This document shows, in pieces, positions 54,247-62,252 of a stretch of DNA of 62,428 nt. The first letter of the stretch is position 1. Every line of letters starts with the position of its first letter. Origin of the DNA: a bacterium (GTDB lineage: Bacteria > SZUA-79 > Acidulodesulfobacterales > Acidulodesulfobacteraceae); the NCBI GenBank assembly GCA_021825865.1, contig JAKAFU010000007.1, forward strand, positions 1 through 62,428, written 5' to 3'. Made by a program: the position numbers and the translations under genes. Below the pieces are notes generated by a model. The model ran no database searches. It saw only the letters and a list, made by a program, of their open reading frames with translations, and was not told the DNA's origin.

Positions 54247-54945
54247 TTATATTAAGTTATATCTTTTGAGCAGAGGGATTAATGTTTCTATGCATAACCC
54301 CTCTGCGTTTTTATATGACCCCGAATATGATTCTACTATATTGTGTGAATCCTGAATGCCGTAAGCTCCTGCTTTATCGAAAGGCTTGCTTTCGTGTATG
54401 TAGCCGTATATTTCTTCATCGGATAATTTTTTTATTTTAACCTCCGTCTTATCATATACCGACTCATAAAGCCGTATATTTTTATTAATCAGCGCCGCGC
54501 CGGTGTAAACATTGTGAGTGTTGCCGGAAAGCATACTGAGCATATTAAAAGCGGAGACGGCATCTTTCGGTTTGCCTAAAGATAAGCCGCGGTTAGCTCT
54601 CTGGGGCAAAGTGTCTGGCTCAGGCTCGGACGAAGACAATGATGCAGCAGAAGGAGACAGCGGAGAAGACGGCACCGATGAATAATGAGCAGCACCGATA
54701 CTTAAATCATCAAAAATGACGATAGTGTCCGAACCTATGATAAAACAGTCTGGATAACTGCTTTCAATACTTTTGGCTTTATCAAGGGCAAGATTTTTCG
54801 CAAATTCAGAAGGCTCAATTTCGCCTAAGTATTCAGGTTCATTGATAATTTTATGTTCTATCGGTATAAAATCAATTTTATATTCTTTTAGAATATCTGA
54901 GCGGCGCGGTGAAGACGACGCTAAAATTATGCACGGTTTAGGCAT
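54247..54945 (-). CDS. maf: Maf family nucleotide pyrophosphatase, with Ser/Pro-rich insertion
   Basis: Maf/YhdE proteins hydrolyse non-canonical or modified nucleoside triphosphates and are linked to septum control. The family signature is complete: LASSSPRRSDIL at the start, the DTIV block with GSD, YTGAAL, DKTEV and FDKAGAYGIQD. A Ser/Pro/Glu-rich insertion (about 54582-54708) splits the region after DTIV and is visibly richer in G+C than its surroundings. I chose the ATG at 54945, which puts the start where the family begins; a TTG at 54996 would add 17 residues, and neither has a clear SD sequence. Confidence 0.9.
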   Translation of the reverse strand: MPKPCIILASSSPRRSDILKEYKIDFIPIEHKIINEPEYLGEIEPSEFAKNLALDKAKSIESSYPDCFIIGSDTIVIFDDLSIGAAHYSSVPSSPLSPSAASLSSSEPEPDTLPQRANRGLSLGKPKDAVSAFNMLSMLSGNTHNVYTGAALINKNIRLYESVYDKTEVKIKKLSDEEIYGYIHESKPFDKAGAYGIQDSHNIVESYSGSYKNAEGLCIETLIPLLKRYNLI

Positions 54946-55129
54946 TTTAAAAATATTTTCGATTGCACGCAGCACGTCAATTGCAGTATGTGGCAATCTT
55001 AATATTGTATTTTAATAAATTTTAATTAAATTAAAAATAAATTAAATTAAATACGAACCATAATTTATTGCGCTTTTGTACAGCGCGCTAAAACACAAAT
55101 TTTTTACAAATATTATTATTTTATTATTG

Positions 55130-56134
55130 CTAATTCCCAAGTTCCTTAGAGCGCAAATAAGCGGCATTAACAGCGGAATCTATAACATATTTAATTCTTC
55201 CCTCTTCCAGTTTGCTTAAACCGTATGCGGTAGTGCCTCCGGGAGAAGTCACTAAATCCTTAAGGTCTTTAGTAGAGTATTTGCTAAATTCCTCGGAACT
55301 CAAAAGCTCTCCTGAACCGAGTATCGTTTGTACGGCTAAAATAGATGCCATGTTTCGAGGAAGTCCCAATTTGACAGCAGCTTCAATAAAACCTTCAGCG
55401 ATTAAAAATAAATAAGCCGGACCGCTTCCGCTGACGGCGGTTACTGCATCAAAATATTTTTCTTCAATAGTCAAGACCTTTGAAGACATTTCGAGAATGT
55501 TTTTCACTTTGCTGTAATCCTCTTCCTTCACGGCATTATTATAACAAACGGCGCTCATACCTTTTCCGGCGAGTGAATTGATATTCGGCATAATTCTAAT
55601 AATTTTAGGATTATATTTGCCGCGGAATTTTTCATAAAATAATCTGTTGATGGCTTCAATCTTCACGCCCCCTGCTATTGACACAAAAATAAGATCTTTA
55701 ATTTTACTGCCGGAAGAATTATCGGAATTTTTACCGTGAGCCTCTCCGCCTGCGTCGTAGCCGTTGTTTGCGAAATTTGCATCAGTTACATTATTATCCG
55801 ATATATTTATCGTATTTGCTTTATTAATATTATCATCGCCGCTGCTGTCAAAAATTTCATGAAACATATGCAGAATAGTATCTGCCGCAATGTTTAAGAC
55901 ATCTGCTACCACATTAGGTTTTACTGCTATAAAAATAATATCTGAATTTTCGATTACCTCGCCTACGCTGTTTAAAATTGCAATATTAAAATTACTTTTC
56001 ATAAATTCCCGCCTTTCTAATGACGGGTCATATATTGCTACGGCTATGTCTTCAGTATTTTTATTATTAATTATTCCCTTTATTAAACCGAATGCCATAT
56101 TCCCTGCTCCGATAAAACCTATTTTAAGCCCCAT
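55130..56134 (-). CDS. proC: Pyrroline-5-carboxylate reductase, with Asn-rich insertion
   Basis: ProC reduces pyrroline-5-carboxylate to proline. The 334-residue protein opens with the NAD(P) motif IGFIGAGNMAFGLIKG and has IAVKPNVV, SIAGGV, MPNINSLAGKGM, AVSGSGPAYLF and VTSPGGTTAYG, all family hallmarks. It is some 60 residues longer than usual because of an Asn/Asp/Gly/Ser-rich insertion at about residues 94-146 (55696-55855), between two strands of the N-terminal domain. AGGAG precedes the ATG. It lies 184 bases upstream of the maf start in the same direction. Confidence 0.95.
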   Translation of the reverse strand: MGLKIGFIGAGNMAFGLIKGIINNKNTEDIAVAIYDPSLERREFMKSNFNIAILNSVGEVIENSDIIFIAVKPNVVADVLNIAADTILHMFHEIFDSSGDDNINKANTINISDNNVTDANFANNGYDAGGEAHGKNSDNSSGSKIKDLIFVSIAGGVKIEAINRLFYEKFRGKYNPKIIRIMPNINSLAGKGMSAVCYNNAVKEEDYSKVKNILEMSSKVLTIEEKYFDAVTAVSGSGPAYLFLIAEGFIEAAVKLGLPRNMASILAVQTILGSGELLSSEEFSKYSTKDLKDLVTSPGGTTAYGLSKLEEGRIKYVIDSAVNAAYLRSKELGN

Positions 56135-56489
56135 AATAAGTTTCTCCTGTTAATATATATCAATTTTTTTTAATTAATATTTTTCCGTTAGTTATAATTA
56201 TATTATAATCATTATAATATAATCGGATTTAGTGCTTTTGCATTATGCCGTATTAATTATGATTTACCGCTGCAATTGCCGTGTATTATATCACATATAG
56301 TAATTTAATGAAAATAAATTATAGCAAAACGGCATTTATATTTGTATCGGAAAATATTTGATAACGTCAATAAGTTAATAATAATCTGCTCATAAATAAA
56401 AAATTATTCTTTTATTTATTTTTTTCTTGAAATTATTTTTTAAATGTGTAAAATAATAAGAACATTGATTCTTAAGGGATATTATTATT
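56135..56489. other. 355-base gene-free region between proC and fumarase
   Basis: The region separates the divergent proC and fumarase genes. No ORF or RNA gene is visible. Near its right end there is a promoter candidate at 56427-56454 and a good ribosome site AAGGGA at 56474-56479 for the fumarase alpha gene. The middle holds short AT-rich palindromes (ATTATAAT-type) without clear meaning. Confidence 0.6.
56427..56454 (+). promoter_or_regulatory. Sigma-70-type promoter for the fumarase-suc-kor block
   Basis: TTGAAA (56427-56432), a 16-base spacer and TAAAAT (56449-56454) resemble a vegetative promoter. Transcription would begin near 56461, some 29 bases before the ATG of the fumarase alpha gene. 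The block that follows may use this as its main promoter, though the gaps before fumB, sucC, sucD and korB could hold others. Confidence 0.5.
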
Positions 56490-57329
56490 ATGAAAATAAT
56501 TAAACTTGACCAAATTTCAAACGCTGTTATAGATTTAATAACACACGCTGCATCCAATCTTTCCGAAGATGTTATTAAAAGTCTGAATAATTCATTAGAT
56601 ATTGAAATTTCTGAATCGGGGAAAAGCGTTTTAAATAAAATAATTAAAAATGCAGAAATAGCAAAAAGCGAAGACAGACCTTTATGCCAGGATACAGGGC
56701 TCGCCGTTTTCTTTGTAGAAATAGGCAGCGATATCGCCATAGAAGGCGGAACTATAACCGAAGGTATTAATGAAGGAACAAGAAAAGGTTATGAAAAAGG
56801 CTATTTAAGAAAATCAACATGCGACCCTCTGACCAGAAAAAATATAGGCGACAATACGCCTGCTATAATACATTATGAATTTACCGGCGGCGATAAACTA
56901 AAAATATCTTACGCTGCCAAAGGCGGCGGCAGTGAGAATATGAGCAGAATAAAAATGATGAAACCGTCTGACGGAATTCAAGGAATTATTGATTTTGCCG
57001 TTGAAACAATGGAAATAGCCGGACCTAATCCATGCCCGCCTAATATTATCGGCATTGGAATAGGCGGAAATTTTGAAAGATCAGCTATTATAGCTAAAAA
57101 AGCGCTTTTCAGAAACATCGGGACAATTAATCCGGATAAAGAACTTGCACAAATTGAACAAACCATATATAATAAAATCAACAAGATAGGTACTGGACCA
57201 ATGGGATTCGGCGGCGTTTGCACCGCCTTAGCGGTGCATATAATTAAAGAGCCGTGCCATATCGCCAGTATGCCCATAGCTATAAATATTGAATGTCATT
57301 CCCACAGACATGGGTCTGTCGTTTTATAA
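56490..57329 (+). CDS. Class I fumarate hydratase, alpha subunit (or L-tartrate dehydratase alpha)
   Basis: The 279-residue protein is the N-terminal half of the oxygen-sensitive [4Fe-4S] fumarases. It has RPLCQDTGLAVFF with the first cluster cysteine, GGGSENMSR, NPCPPNIIGIG and GFGGVCTALAV near the end; three cysteines can ligate the cluster. In two-subunit enzymes this chain pairs with a separate beta chain, found 211 bases downstream. L-tartrate dehydratase (TtdA) is a close relative, but the sucCD and kor neighbours favour fumarase. AAGGGA is ten bases before the ATG. Confidence 0.88.
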   Translation: MKIIKLDQISNAVIDLITHAASNLSEDVIKSLNNSLDIEISESGKSVLNKIIKNAEIAKSEDRPLCQDTGLAVFFVEIGSDIAIEGGTITEGINEGTRKGYEKGYLRKSTCDPLTRKNIGDNTPAIIHYEFTGGDKLKISYAAKGGGSENMSRIKMMKPSDGIQGIIDFAVETMEIAGPNPCPPNIIGIGIGGNFERSAIIAKKALFRNIGTINPDKELAQIEQTIYNKINKIGTGPMGFGGVCTALAVHIIKEPCHIASMPIAINIECHSHRHGSVVL

Positions 57330-57540
57330 TTATAATCATAAATATATTAAATATAATAAATATATAAATAAATGCAAATTCAGCAATATTATGTATATTT
57401 AAACTTAACTTATATTAATTAATAGAAAACTAATAGAAACTAATAAAAAACATATTCTCATAAATATTACAATGCAGTTATTATATTACAGTTATAACTA
57501 TTAATAAAAAAAATAATTAAAAAATAATAAAAAAATAAAA

Positions 57541-58101
57541 ATGGAATTTAAAAAAATAACAACTCCTTTAAGCGAAGATACAATTGCTGCGCTCAGAACA
57601 GGCGATGAAGTATTAATAAGCGGCACTATTTATACCGCCAGAGATGAAGCACACAGAAGACTTACATTGCTGATTGCCGAAAACATGCCGCTGCCGTTTA
57701 ATATTGAGGGCCAAATTATTTATTATGTCGGTCCTTCGCCGGCTAAACCGGGTGAAGTTATAGGTTCGGCAGGTCCCACTACAAGCTACCGCATGGATAA
57801 ATACGCTCCCGTTCTTATGGAGCATGGACTTAAAGGAATGATAGGCAAAGGTAAGCGTTCGGAAGAGGTTAAAAGCGCTATGAAAAAGTATAAAGCCGTA
57901 TATTTTGGCGCAATTGGCGGAGCAGGAGCTTTAATAGCTAAATCCATTAAATCTTCCAAGGTTATTGCCTACGAAGAGCTGCTTTCCGAAGCTGTAAGGG
58001 AGCTAACCGTCGAAGACTTTCCGGCAATAGTCGTAAATGATATTTTTGGAGGAGATTTGTATAACGAAGGCAAATTAAAATTTGCAGGCAAGTTTAAGTA
58101 G
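57541..58101 (+). CDS. Class I fumarate hydratase, beta subunit
   Basis: The 186-residue protein is the C-terminal half of class I fumarase: it starts with the ITTPLSEDTIAALRTGDEVL block and has the TARDEAHRR motif, GPTTSYRMD, MIGKGKR and VNDIFGGDLY. It completes the enzyme with the alpha chain upstream. No SD-like sequence is visible in the A-rich leader, although the ATG position is well fixed by family alignment. It precedes sucC by 107 bases. Confidence 0.9.
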   Translation: MEFKKITTPLSEDTIAALRTGDEVLISGTIYTARDEAHRRLTLLIAENMPLPFNIEGQIIYYVGPSPAKPGEVIGSAGPTTSYRMDKYAPVLMEHGLKGMIGKGKRSEEVKSAMKKYKAVYFGAIGGAGALIAKSIKSSKVIAYEELLSEAVRELTVEDFPAIVVNDIFGGDLYNEGKLKFAGKFK

Positions 58102-58208
58102 TTTGTAGTTTTTATGTTTTAAATCGACTTGCTTGGATTATGTTAATTATTATTATGAAGGTTTTTACATAAATATAAATACTTTTAATATTAATAAGGG
58201 TTAATCTA

Positions 58209-59372
58209 ATGGATATACATGAATATCAGGCTAAAGAATTGCTTACAAAAAATAATATCAAAATTTTACGTTCAACTTTGTGCCATAGCGGAGACGAAGC
58301 TTATAATGCGGCTATCAGTTTAAATACTCCCGTTGTTGTCGTAAAGGCTCAGGTACATGCAGGCGGCAGAGGCAAAGCGGGCGGCGTCAAAATAGCCAAA
58401 ACACCGGATGAGGCAAAAAATATAACAGAGCAAATGCTGGGAATGACGCTTGTAACCGCTCAAACAGGTAAAGACGGTAAAGTAGTGCATAAAGTGCTTA
58501 TAGAAGAAGGTGCGGATATCAAAAAAGAACTATATTTATCTGTAACTATCGACAGAAGAACTTCTAATATTGCGTTTGTCGTCAGTGCAGAAGGCGGAAT
58601 GGAGATTGAAGAAATATCAAAAAAATCGCCTGAAAAAATTCTTACGGTATTAATAAATCCTTCTAACGGCGTTAAATCTTATCACGTGTTAAAAATGTTT
58701 TTATTTTTAGGTCTGGATAAAGCTATCTATAACGAATTTACTAATTTTGTCACTTTATTATATAACGCCTTTTTAGCGGAAGATATGTCAATGCTTGAAA
58801 TTAATCCGCTTATTATAACGGGCGGCGGCAATCTGATACCGCTTGACGCAAAAATTGCCCTTGATGATAATGCATCATTCAGGCATCCGTATTATAACGA
58901 CTTCATTGACGAAGATGAAGAAGACCCTCTCGAAACTAAAGCTAAAAGCGTAGGACTTAATTACATAAGACTTGACGGAAACGTAGGCTGCATGGTAAAC
59001 GGAGCCGGACTTGCCATGGCCACTATGGACACTATAAAAGAATTTGGCGCAGCGCCGGCAAACTTTCTCGACGTAGGCGGTACTGCCGACAGCAAAAGGG
59101 TAGAAACGGCTTTTAATATTTTATTATCCGATAAAAACGTAAAGGCTATTTTTATTAATATTTTTGGCGGCATTGTAAAATGCGATATGGTAGCGGACGG
59201 TGTAATTACAGCCGCAAAAAATATAGGATTAAAACTGCCGGTCGTTATAAGACTTGAAGGTACAAATGCCGATAAAGCATCTGAGCTTTTAGAAACTTCG
59301 GGCTTAAATTTTATTGTGGGCGACTCTTTAGCCGACGGGGCACGAAAGGTATCAAAAATTGTAAACGGTTAA
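58209..59372 (+). CDS. sucC: Succinyl-CoA synthetase, beta subunit (ADP-forming)
   Basis: SucC and SucD interconvert succinyl-CoA with succinate, forming ATP or, in the reductive direction, using it. The 387-residue beta subunit has MDIHEYQAKELL at the start, the ATP-grasp region VHAGGRGKAGGVK and MLEINPL. The CoA-ligase block NIFGGIVKCDMVADG is near the C terminus. AAGGG precedes the ATG. Length is typical. The alpha subunit follows after a 206-base gap with repeats, larger than the usual few bases for sucCD. Confidence 0.96.
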   Translation: MDIHEYQAKELLTKNNIKILRSTLCHSGDEAYNAAISLNTPVVVVKAQVHAGGRGKAGGVKIAKTPDEAKNITEQMLGMTLVTAQTGKDGKVVHKVLIEEGADIKKELYLSVTIDRRTSNIAFVVSAEGGMEIEEISKKSPEKILTVLINPSNGVKSYHVLKMFLFLGLDKAIYNEFTNFVTLLYNAFLAEDMSMLEINPLIITGGGNLIPLDAKIALDDNASFRHPYYNDFIDEDEEDPLETKAKSVGLNYIRLDGNVGCMVNGAGLAMATMDTIKEFGAAPANFLDVGGTADSKRVETAFNILLSDKNVKAIFINIFGGIVKCDMVADGVITAAKNIGLKLPVVIRLEGTNADKASELLETSGLNFIVGDSLADGARKVSKIVNG

Positions 59373-59482
59373 AATAGAATTGCTTAGCGTCACAATATGA
59401 TTATGATTAATATATAAATGATTTCCGTTGTTAATTCATTAATTTATTTAATATTAACATGATATACATATAAATTACATAA

Positions 59483-59542
59483 ACAGTGTCTGTTATTAAT
59501 TTTTAAAGACATTTTTAAGACAATCGAATCTGTCTCTAATTT
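59483..59542 (-). repeat. Dispersed repeat, two decayed copies in the sucC-sucD gap
   Basis: On the minus strand AAATTAGAGACAGATT (59542-59527) and AATTAATAACAGACACTG (59502-59485) both resemble the AATTAGGGACGGACACC core found at 19816, 19942 and 22952-23022. They lie in the unusually large gap between sucC and sucD. The match is about 13 of 16 positions each, so this is a probable but decayed family member. Confidence 0.4.
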
Positions 59543-59578
59543 AAATAAATTATTATTATAAGGCAAGGTATAAAATTT

Positions 59579-60457
59579 ATGAGCATTCTGATTAATAAAG
59601 AAACGTCGGTTCTCGTTCAGGGCATTACCGGCAAGGAAGGTTCTTTTCATACTTTGAAATGTTTAGAATACGGTACTAAAATCGCAGCAGGCGTGACCCC
59701 TTTTAAAGGCGGTTCGCTGTTCAACGATTCAATTCCGGTATTCAATACGGTAGCGGAAGCTAAGTCTAATATTAAAATAGATGCGACCGTTATTTTTGTT
59801 CCGGCAATATTCGCATCTTCAAGCGTAATTGAAGCGGTAGAATCTGAAATTCCGCTTATAGTGTGCATAACCGAAGGTATACCTACAATTGATATGATGA
59901 ATGTGAAATCCGCATTGAGGGGTTCAAGTTCAGTTATGATAGGTCCTAATTGCCCAGGGATAATAACGGCGGATGAATGTAAAATCGGAATTATGCCCGG
60001 CTTCATTCACAAAAAGGGCAAAATTGCGGTGTTATCGCGAAGCGGAACTTTAACATATGAAGCCGTTAATCAATTGACTGAAGCAGGGTTGGGGGAAACC
60101 ACCTGTATAGGCATAGGAGGAGACCCCATAATCGGCTCTTCTTTCTTAACCTTTTTAAAAATGTTCGAGAACGATCCTGAAACCGAAGGCGTCGTTTTAA
60201 TTGGAGAAATAGGCGGAACGCAGGAGGAAGAGGCATCCGAGTATGTAAAAAATTATATGAAAAAGCCTGTCGTCGGATTTATTGCAGGAAAAACAGCCCC
60301 CGAAGGAAAAAGAATGGGGCACGCAGGCGCAATAATTTCAGGAGGAAAAGGAACGGCTTCGGAAAAATTGAAAATAATGAAAAAAAACGGAATTCATATC
60401 GCTGAAAATCCGTCTGTTATCGCTGAAACAATGCTCAAGGCATTAAAAAAGCATTAA
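59579..60457 (+). CDS. sucD: Succinyl-CoA synthetase, alpha subunit
   Basis: The 292-residue alpha subunit binds CoA and carries the phosphohistidine. It has [13 protein letters not shown], the CoA-domain block [22 protein letters not shown] and the active histidine in [19 protein letters not shown] lies upstream of the ATG. It pairs with SucC upstream and precedes the ferredoxin subunit of 2-oxoglutarate oxidoreductase by 42 bases, which ties the two reactions around succinyl-CoA together. Confidence 0.96.
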   Translation: MSILINKETSVLVQGITGKEGSFHTLKCLEYGTKIAAGVTPFKGGSLFNDSIPVFNTVAEAKSNIKIDATVIFVPAIFASSSVIEAVESEIPLIVCITEGIPTIDMMNVKSALRGSSSVMIGPNCPGIITADECKIGIMPGFIHKKGKIAVLSRSGTLTYEAVNQLTEAGLGETTCIGIGGDPIIGSSFLTFLKMFENDPETEGVVLIGEIGGTQEEEASEYVKNYMKKPVVGFIAGKTAPEGKRMGHAGAIISGGKGTASEKLKIMKKNGIHIAENPSVIAETMLKALKKH

Positions 60458-60499
60458 GATAAACTTATTTAATTAATTTATTAATTTAAGGAGGCATGT

Positions 60500-60853
60500 A
60501 TGCCTAATCAGGATAATCAACATAACGCTAACAATAACCCCAATAACTTGAAGTTAAATCAATCCGCAGATGTAACTATTCCTAACTACAAGTCTTGCGA
60601 CTCAATTGAAATTACCGTTAAACCTGTAAACAAGCTTACAATCAAACAATACACCGGTATGGGTAAAAAAGAAAGAGTGCAGATAGATATAGTAGTTAAC
60701 TATTGCAAGGGATGCGAATTGTGCGTCGCATTCTGCCCTGAAGAAGTTTTAGTCATGAATAAAGAAACCGCGGAAGTGATAAATATTTCCAGATGTACAA
60801 AGTGTAACATCTGTGAGTATCTTTGTCCGGATTTTTCTATATCTGTAGAATAG
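60500..60853 (+). CDS. korD: 2-oxoglutarate:ferredoxin oxidoreductase, ferredoxin-like (delta) subunit
   Basis: The 117-residue protein has two 4Fe-4S motifs, CKGCELCVAFCP and CTKCNICEYLCP, in its C-terminal half. This is the delta/ferredoxin subunit of 2-oxoacid:ferredoxin oxidoreductases. The first 60 residues are Asn-rich and not part of the usual subunit. AAGGAGG lies five bases before the ATG. It is followed 13 bases later by korA, so the two are coexpressed. Electrons would enter or leave through these clusters. Confidence 0.88.
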   Translation: MPNQDNQHNANNNPNNLKLNQSADVTIPNYKSCDSIEITVKPVNKLTIKQYTGMGKKERVQIDIVVNYCKGCELCVAFCPEEVLVMNKETAEVINISRCTKCNICEYLCPDFSISVE

Positions 60854-60866
60854 GAGGAAACAAACT

Positions 60867-61997
60867 ATGAGCGAAAATATTAAATTAATGCAGGGCAATG
60901 AAGCCATTGCCGAAGGAGCCATGGCTGCAGGGTGCGATTTCTTTGCAGGATATCCCATAACCCCTTCATCTGAAGTTTCAGAAATATTATCGGCAAGACT
61001 TACTAAAAAAGGATACATCGTTATTCAAATGGAAGATGAAATAGCGGCGTTGGGAGCTGTTCTTGGAGCTGCGCTTGGAGGAGCAAAAGCTCTAACGGCT
61101 ACTTCCGGACCGGGTATGTCATTAAAATCGGAGCACATAGGCTACGCTTCTATGTGTGAAATTCCATGCGTTATAGTTAATGTTATGAGAGGCGGACCGT
61201 CTACAGGCAATCCTACGCTGCCTTCTCAGGCGGATATTATGCAGGCTAAATGGGGGACTCACGGAGACCATGCCATTATAGCCATCACTCCTTCAAGCGT
61301 TAACGAATCTTTTTACGAGACAATAAGAGCTTTTAATCTTGCCGTAAAATTCAGAACGCCGGTATTAATTTTAACCGACGAGATTATTGGACACATGAGA
61401 GAAAAGGTTGTAGTGCCTGAAAAAGATACCTTAGAGATAATTAACATAAAATTGCCGGATGTGCCGCCTTCAGAATATAAGCCTTACAACTATACAAGCG
61501 GCAAAGTTACGCCTTTAGCGCCTATGGGAGAAGGCTACCGCTACCATGTAACAGGACTAAGTCACGATGAAACAGGTTTTCCTTCGGCAAAAGTTGAAGT
61601 GTTGGAAAATGAGCAAAATTGGCTTATAAATAAGATTTATAATAATGTAAAAGATATTGAAAAATACGAAGAAACTATGACCGAGGATGCAGATATATTA
61701 ATAGTGGCTTACGGTTCTGTAGCGCGTTCTGCAAAAGCAGCTTTGTCTATAGCAAGGGCAGCCGGTATAAAAGCAGGGTTATTCAGACCGATTACAATAT
61801 GGCCGTTTCCGGAAGAAAGAATTAAAGAATTATCTAAAAAAATAAATAAAATACTTGTTCCTGAAATGAACATGGGACAGATTATATTGGAAGTCCAGAG
61901 AGCAGCTTGTAATAATATCGTAAAAGGACTTAATATAGTCAGCGGGGAACCTATAACACCCGACAGAATATATTCAAAAATTAAAGAAATGATGTAA
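60867..61997 (+). CDS. korA: 2-oxoglutarate:ferredoxin oxidoreductase, alpha subunit
   Basis: KorA and KorB convert 2-oxoglutarate plus CoA to succinyl-CoA and CO2 with ferredoxin, or the reverse in the reductive TCA cycle. The 376-residue alpha subunit has GNEAIAEGAMAAGCDFFAGY (11-30), ITPSSEV, ATSGPGMSLKSE and the MRGGPSTG block, typical of the pyrimidine-binding (domain I) half of OFORs. The related 2-oxoisovalerate enzyme is possible, but sucCD next to it supports 2-oxoglutarate. AGGAGG precedes the ATG. A 255-base gap with hairpins separates it from korB. Confidence 0.92.
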   Translation: MSENIKLMQGNEAIAEGAMAAGCDFFAGYPITPSSEVSEILSARLTKKGYIVIQMEDEIAALGAVLGAALGGAKALTATSGPGMSLKSEHIGYASMCEIPCVIVNVMRGGPSTGNPTLPSQADIMQAKWGTHGDHAIIAITPSSVNESFYETIRAFNLAVKFRTPVLILTDEIIGHMREKVVVPEKDTLEIINIKLPDVPPSEYKPYNYTSGKVTPLAPMGEGYRYHVTGLSHDETGFPSAKVEVLENEQNWLINKIYNNVKDIEKYEETMTEDADILIVAYGSVARSAKAALSIARAAGIKAGLFRPITIWPFPEERIKELSKKINKILVPEMNMGQIILEVQRAACNNIVKGLNIVSGEPITPDRIYSKIKEMM

Positions 61998-62030
61998 CGA
62001 ATGTAATGAACGGTACAGATAAATTAAAAT

Positions 62031-62065
62031 AGATATTACTGCGGTAATATCTTGCAGTAATATCT
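62031..62065 (+). promoter_or_regulatory. Alternative hairpins between korA and korB
   Basis: AGATATTACTGC (62031-62042) is perfectly complementary to GCAGTAATATCT (62054-62065), a 12-pair stem with an 11-base loop. Its left arm can instead pair with GTAATATCT at 62044-62052 (nine pairs, four-base loop). The two stems share the left arm and cannot form together. No T-run follows. It starts 33 bases after the korA stop and about 190 bases before korB, so it may be an mRNA-stability element, a weak terminator or an attenuator. Confidence 0.45.
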
Positions 62066-62252
62066 ATTAATATATATTTATATTGGCTGTTTAATTCATA
62101 GGCTTTATAATATATAGGTCTGTATATGTTTATACGTTCCGGCAATTTTTTTTATTTAGATCTATTTTAAATCTATACCATTATATTTAATAAATACAAG
62201 TCATTTTATTTATTTTTAATTTTATTCAATTTATTTTGTTAAGGAGATTAAC

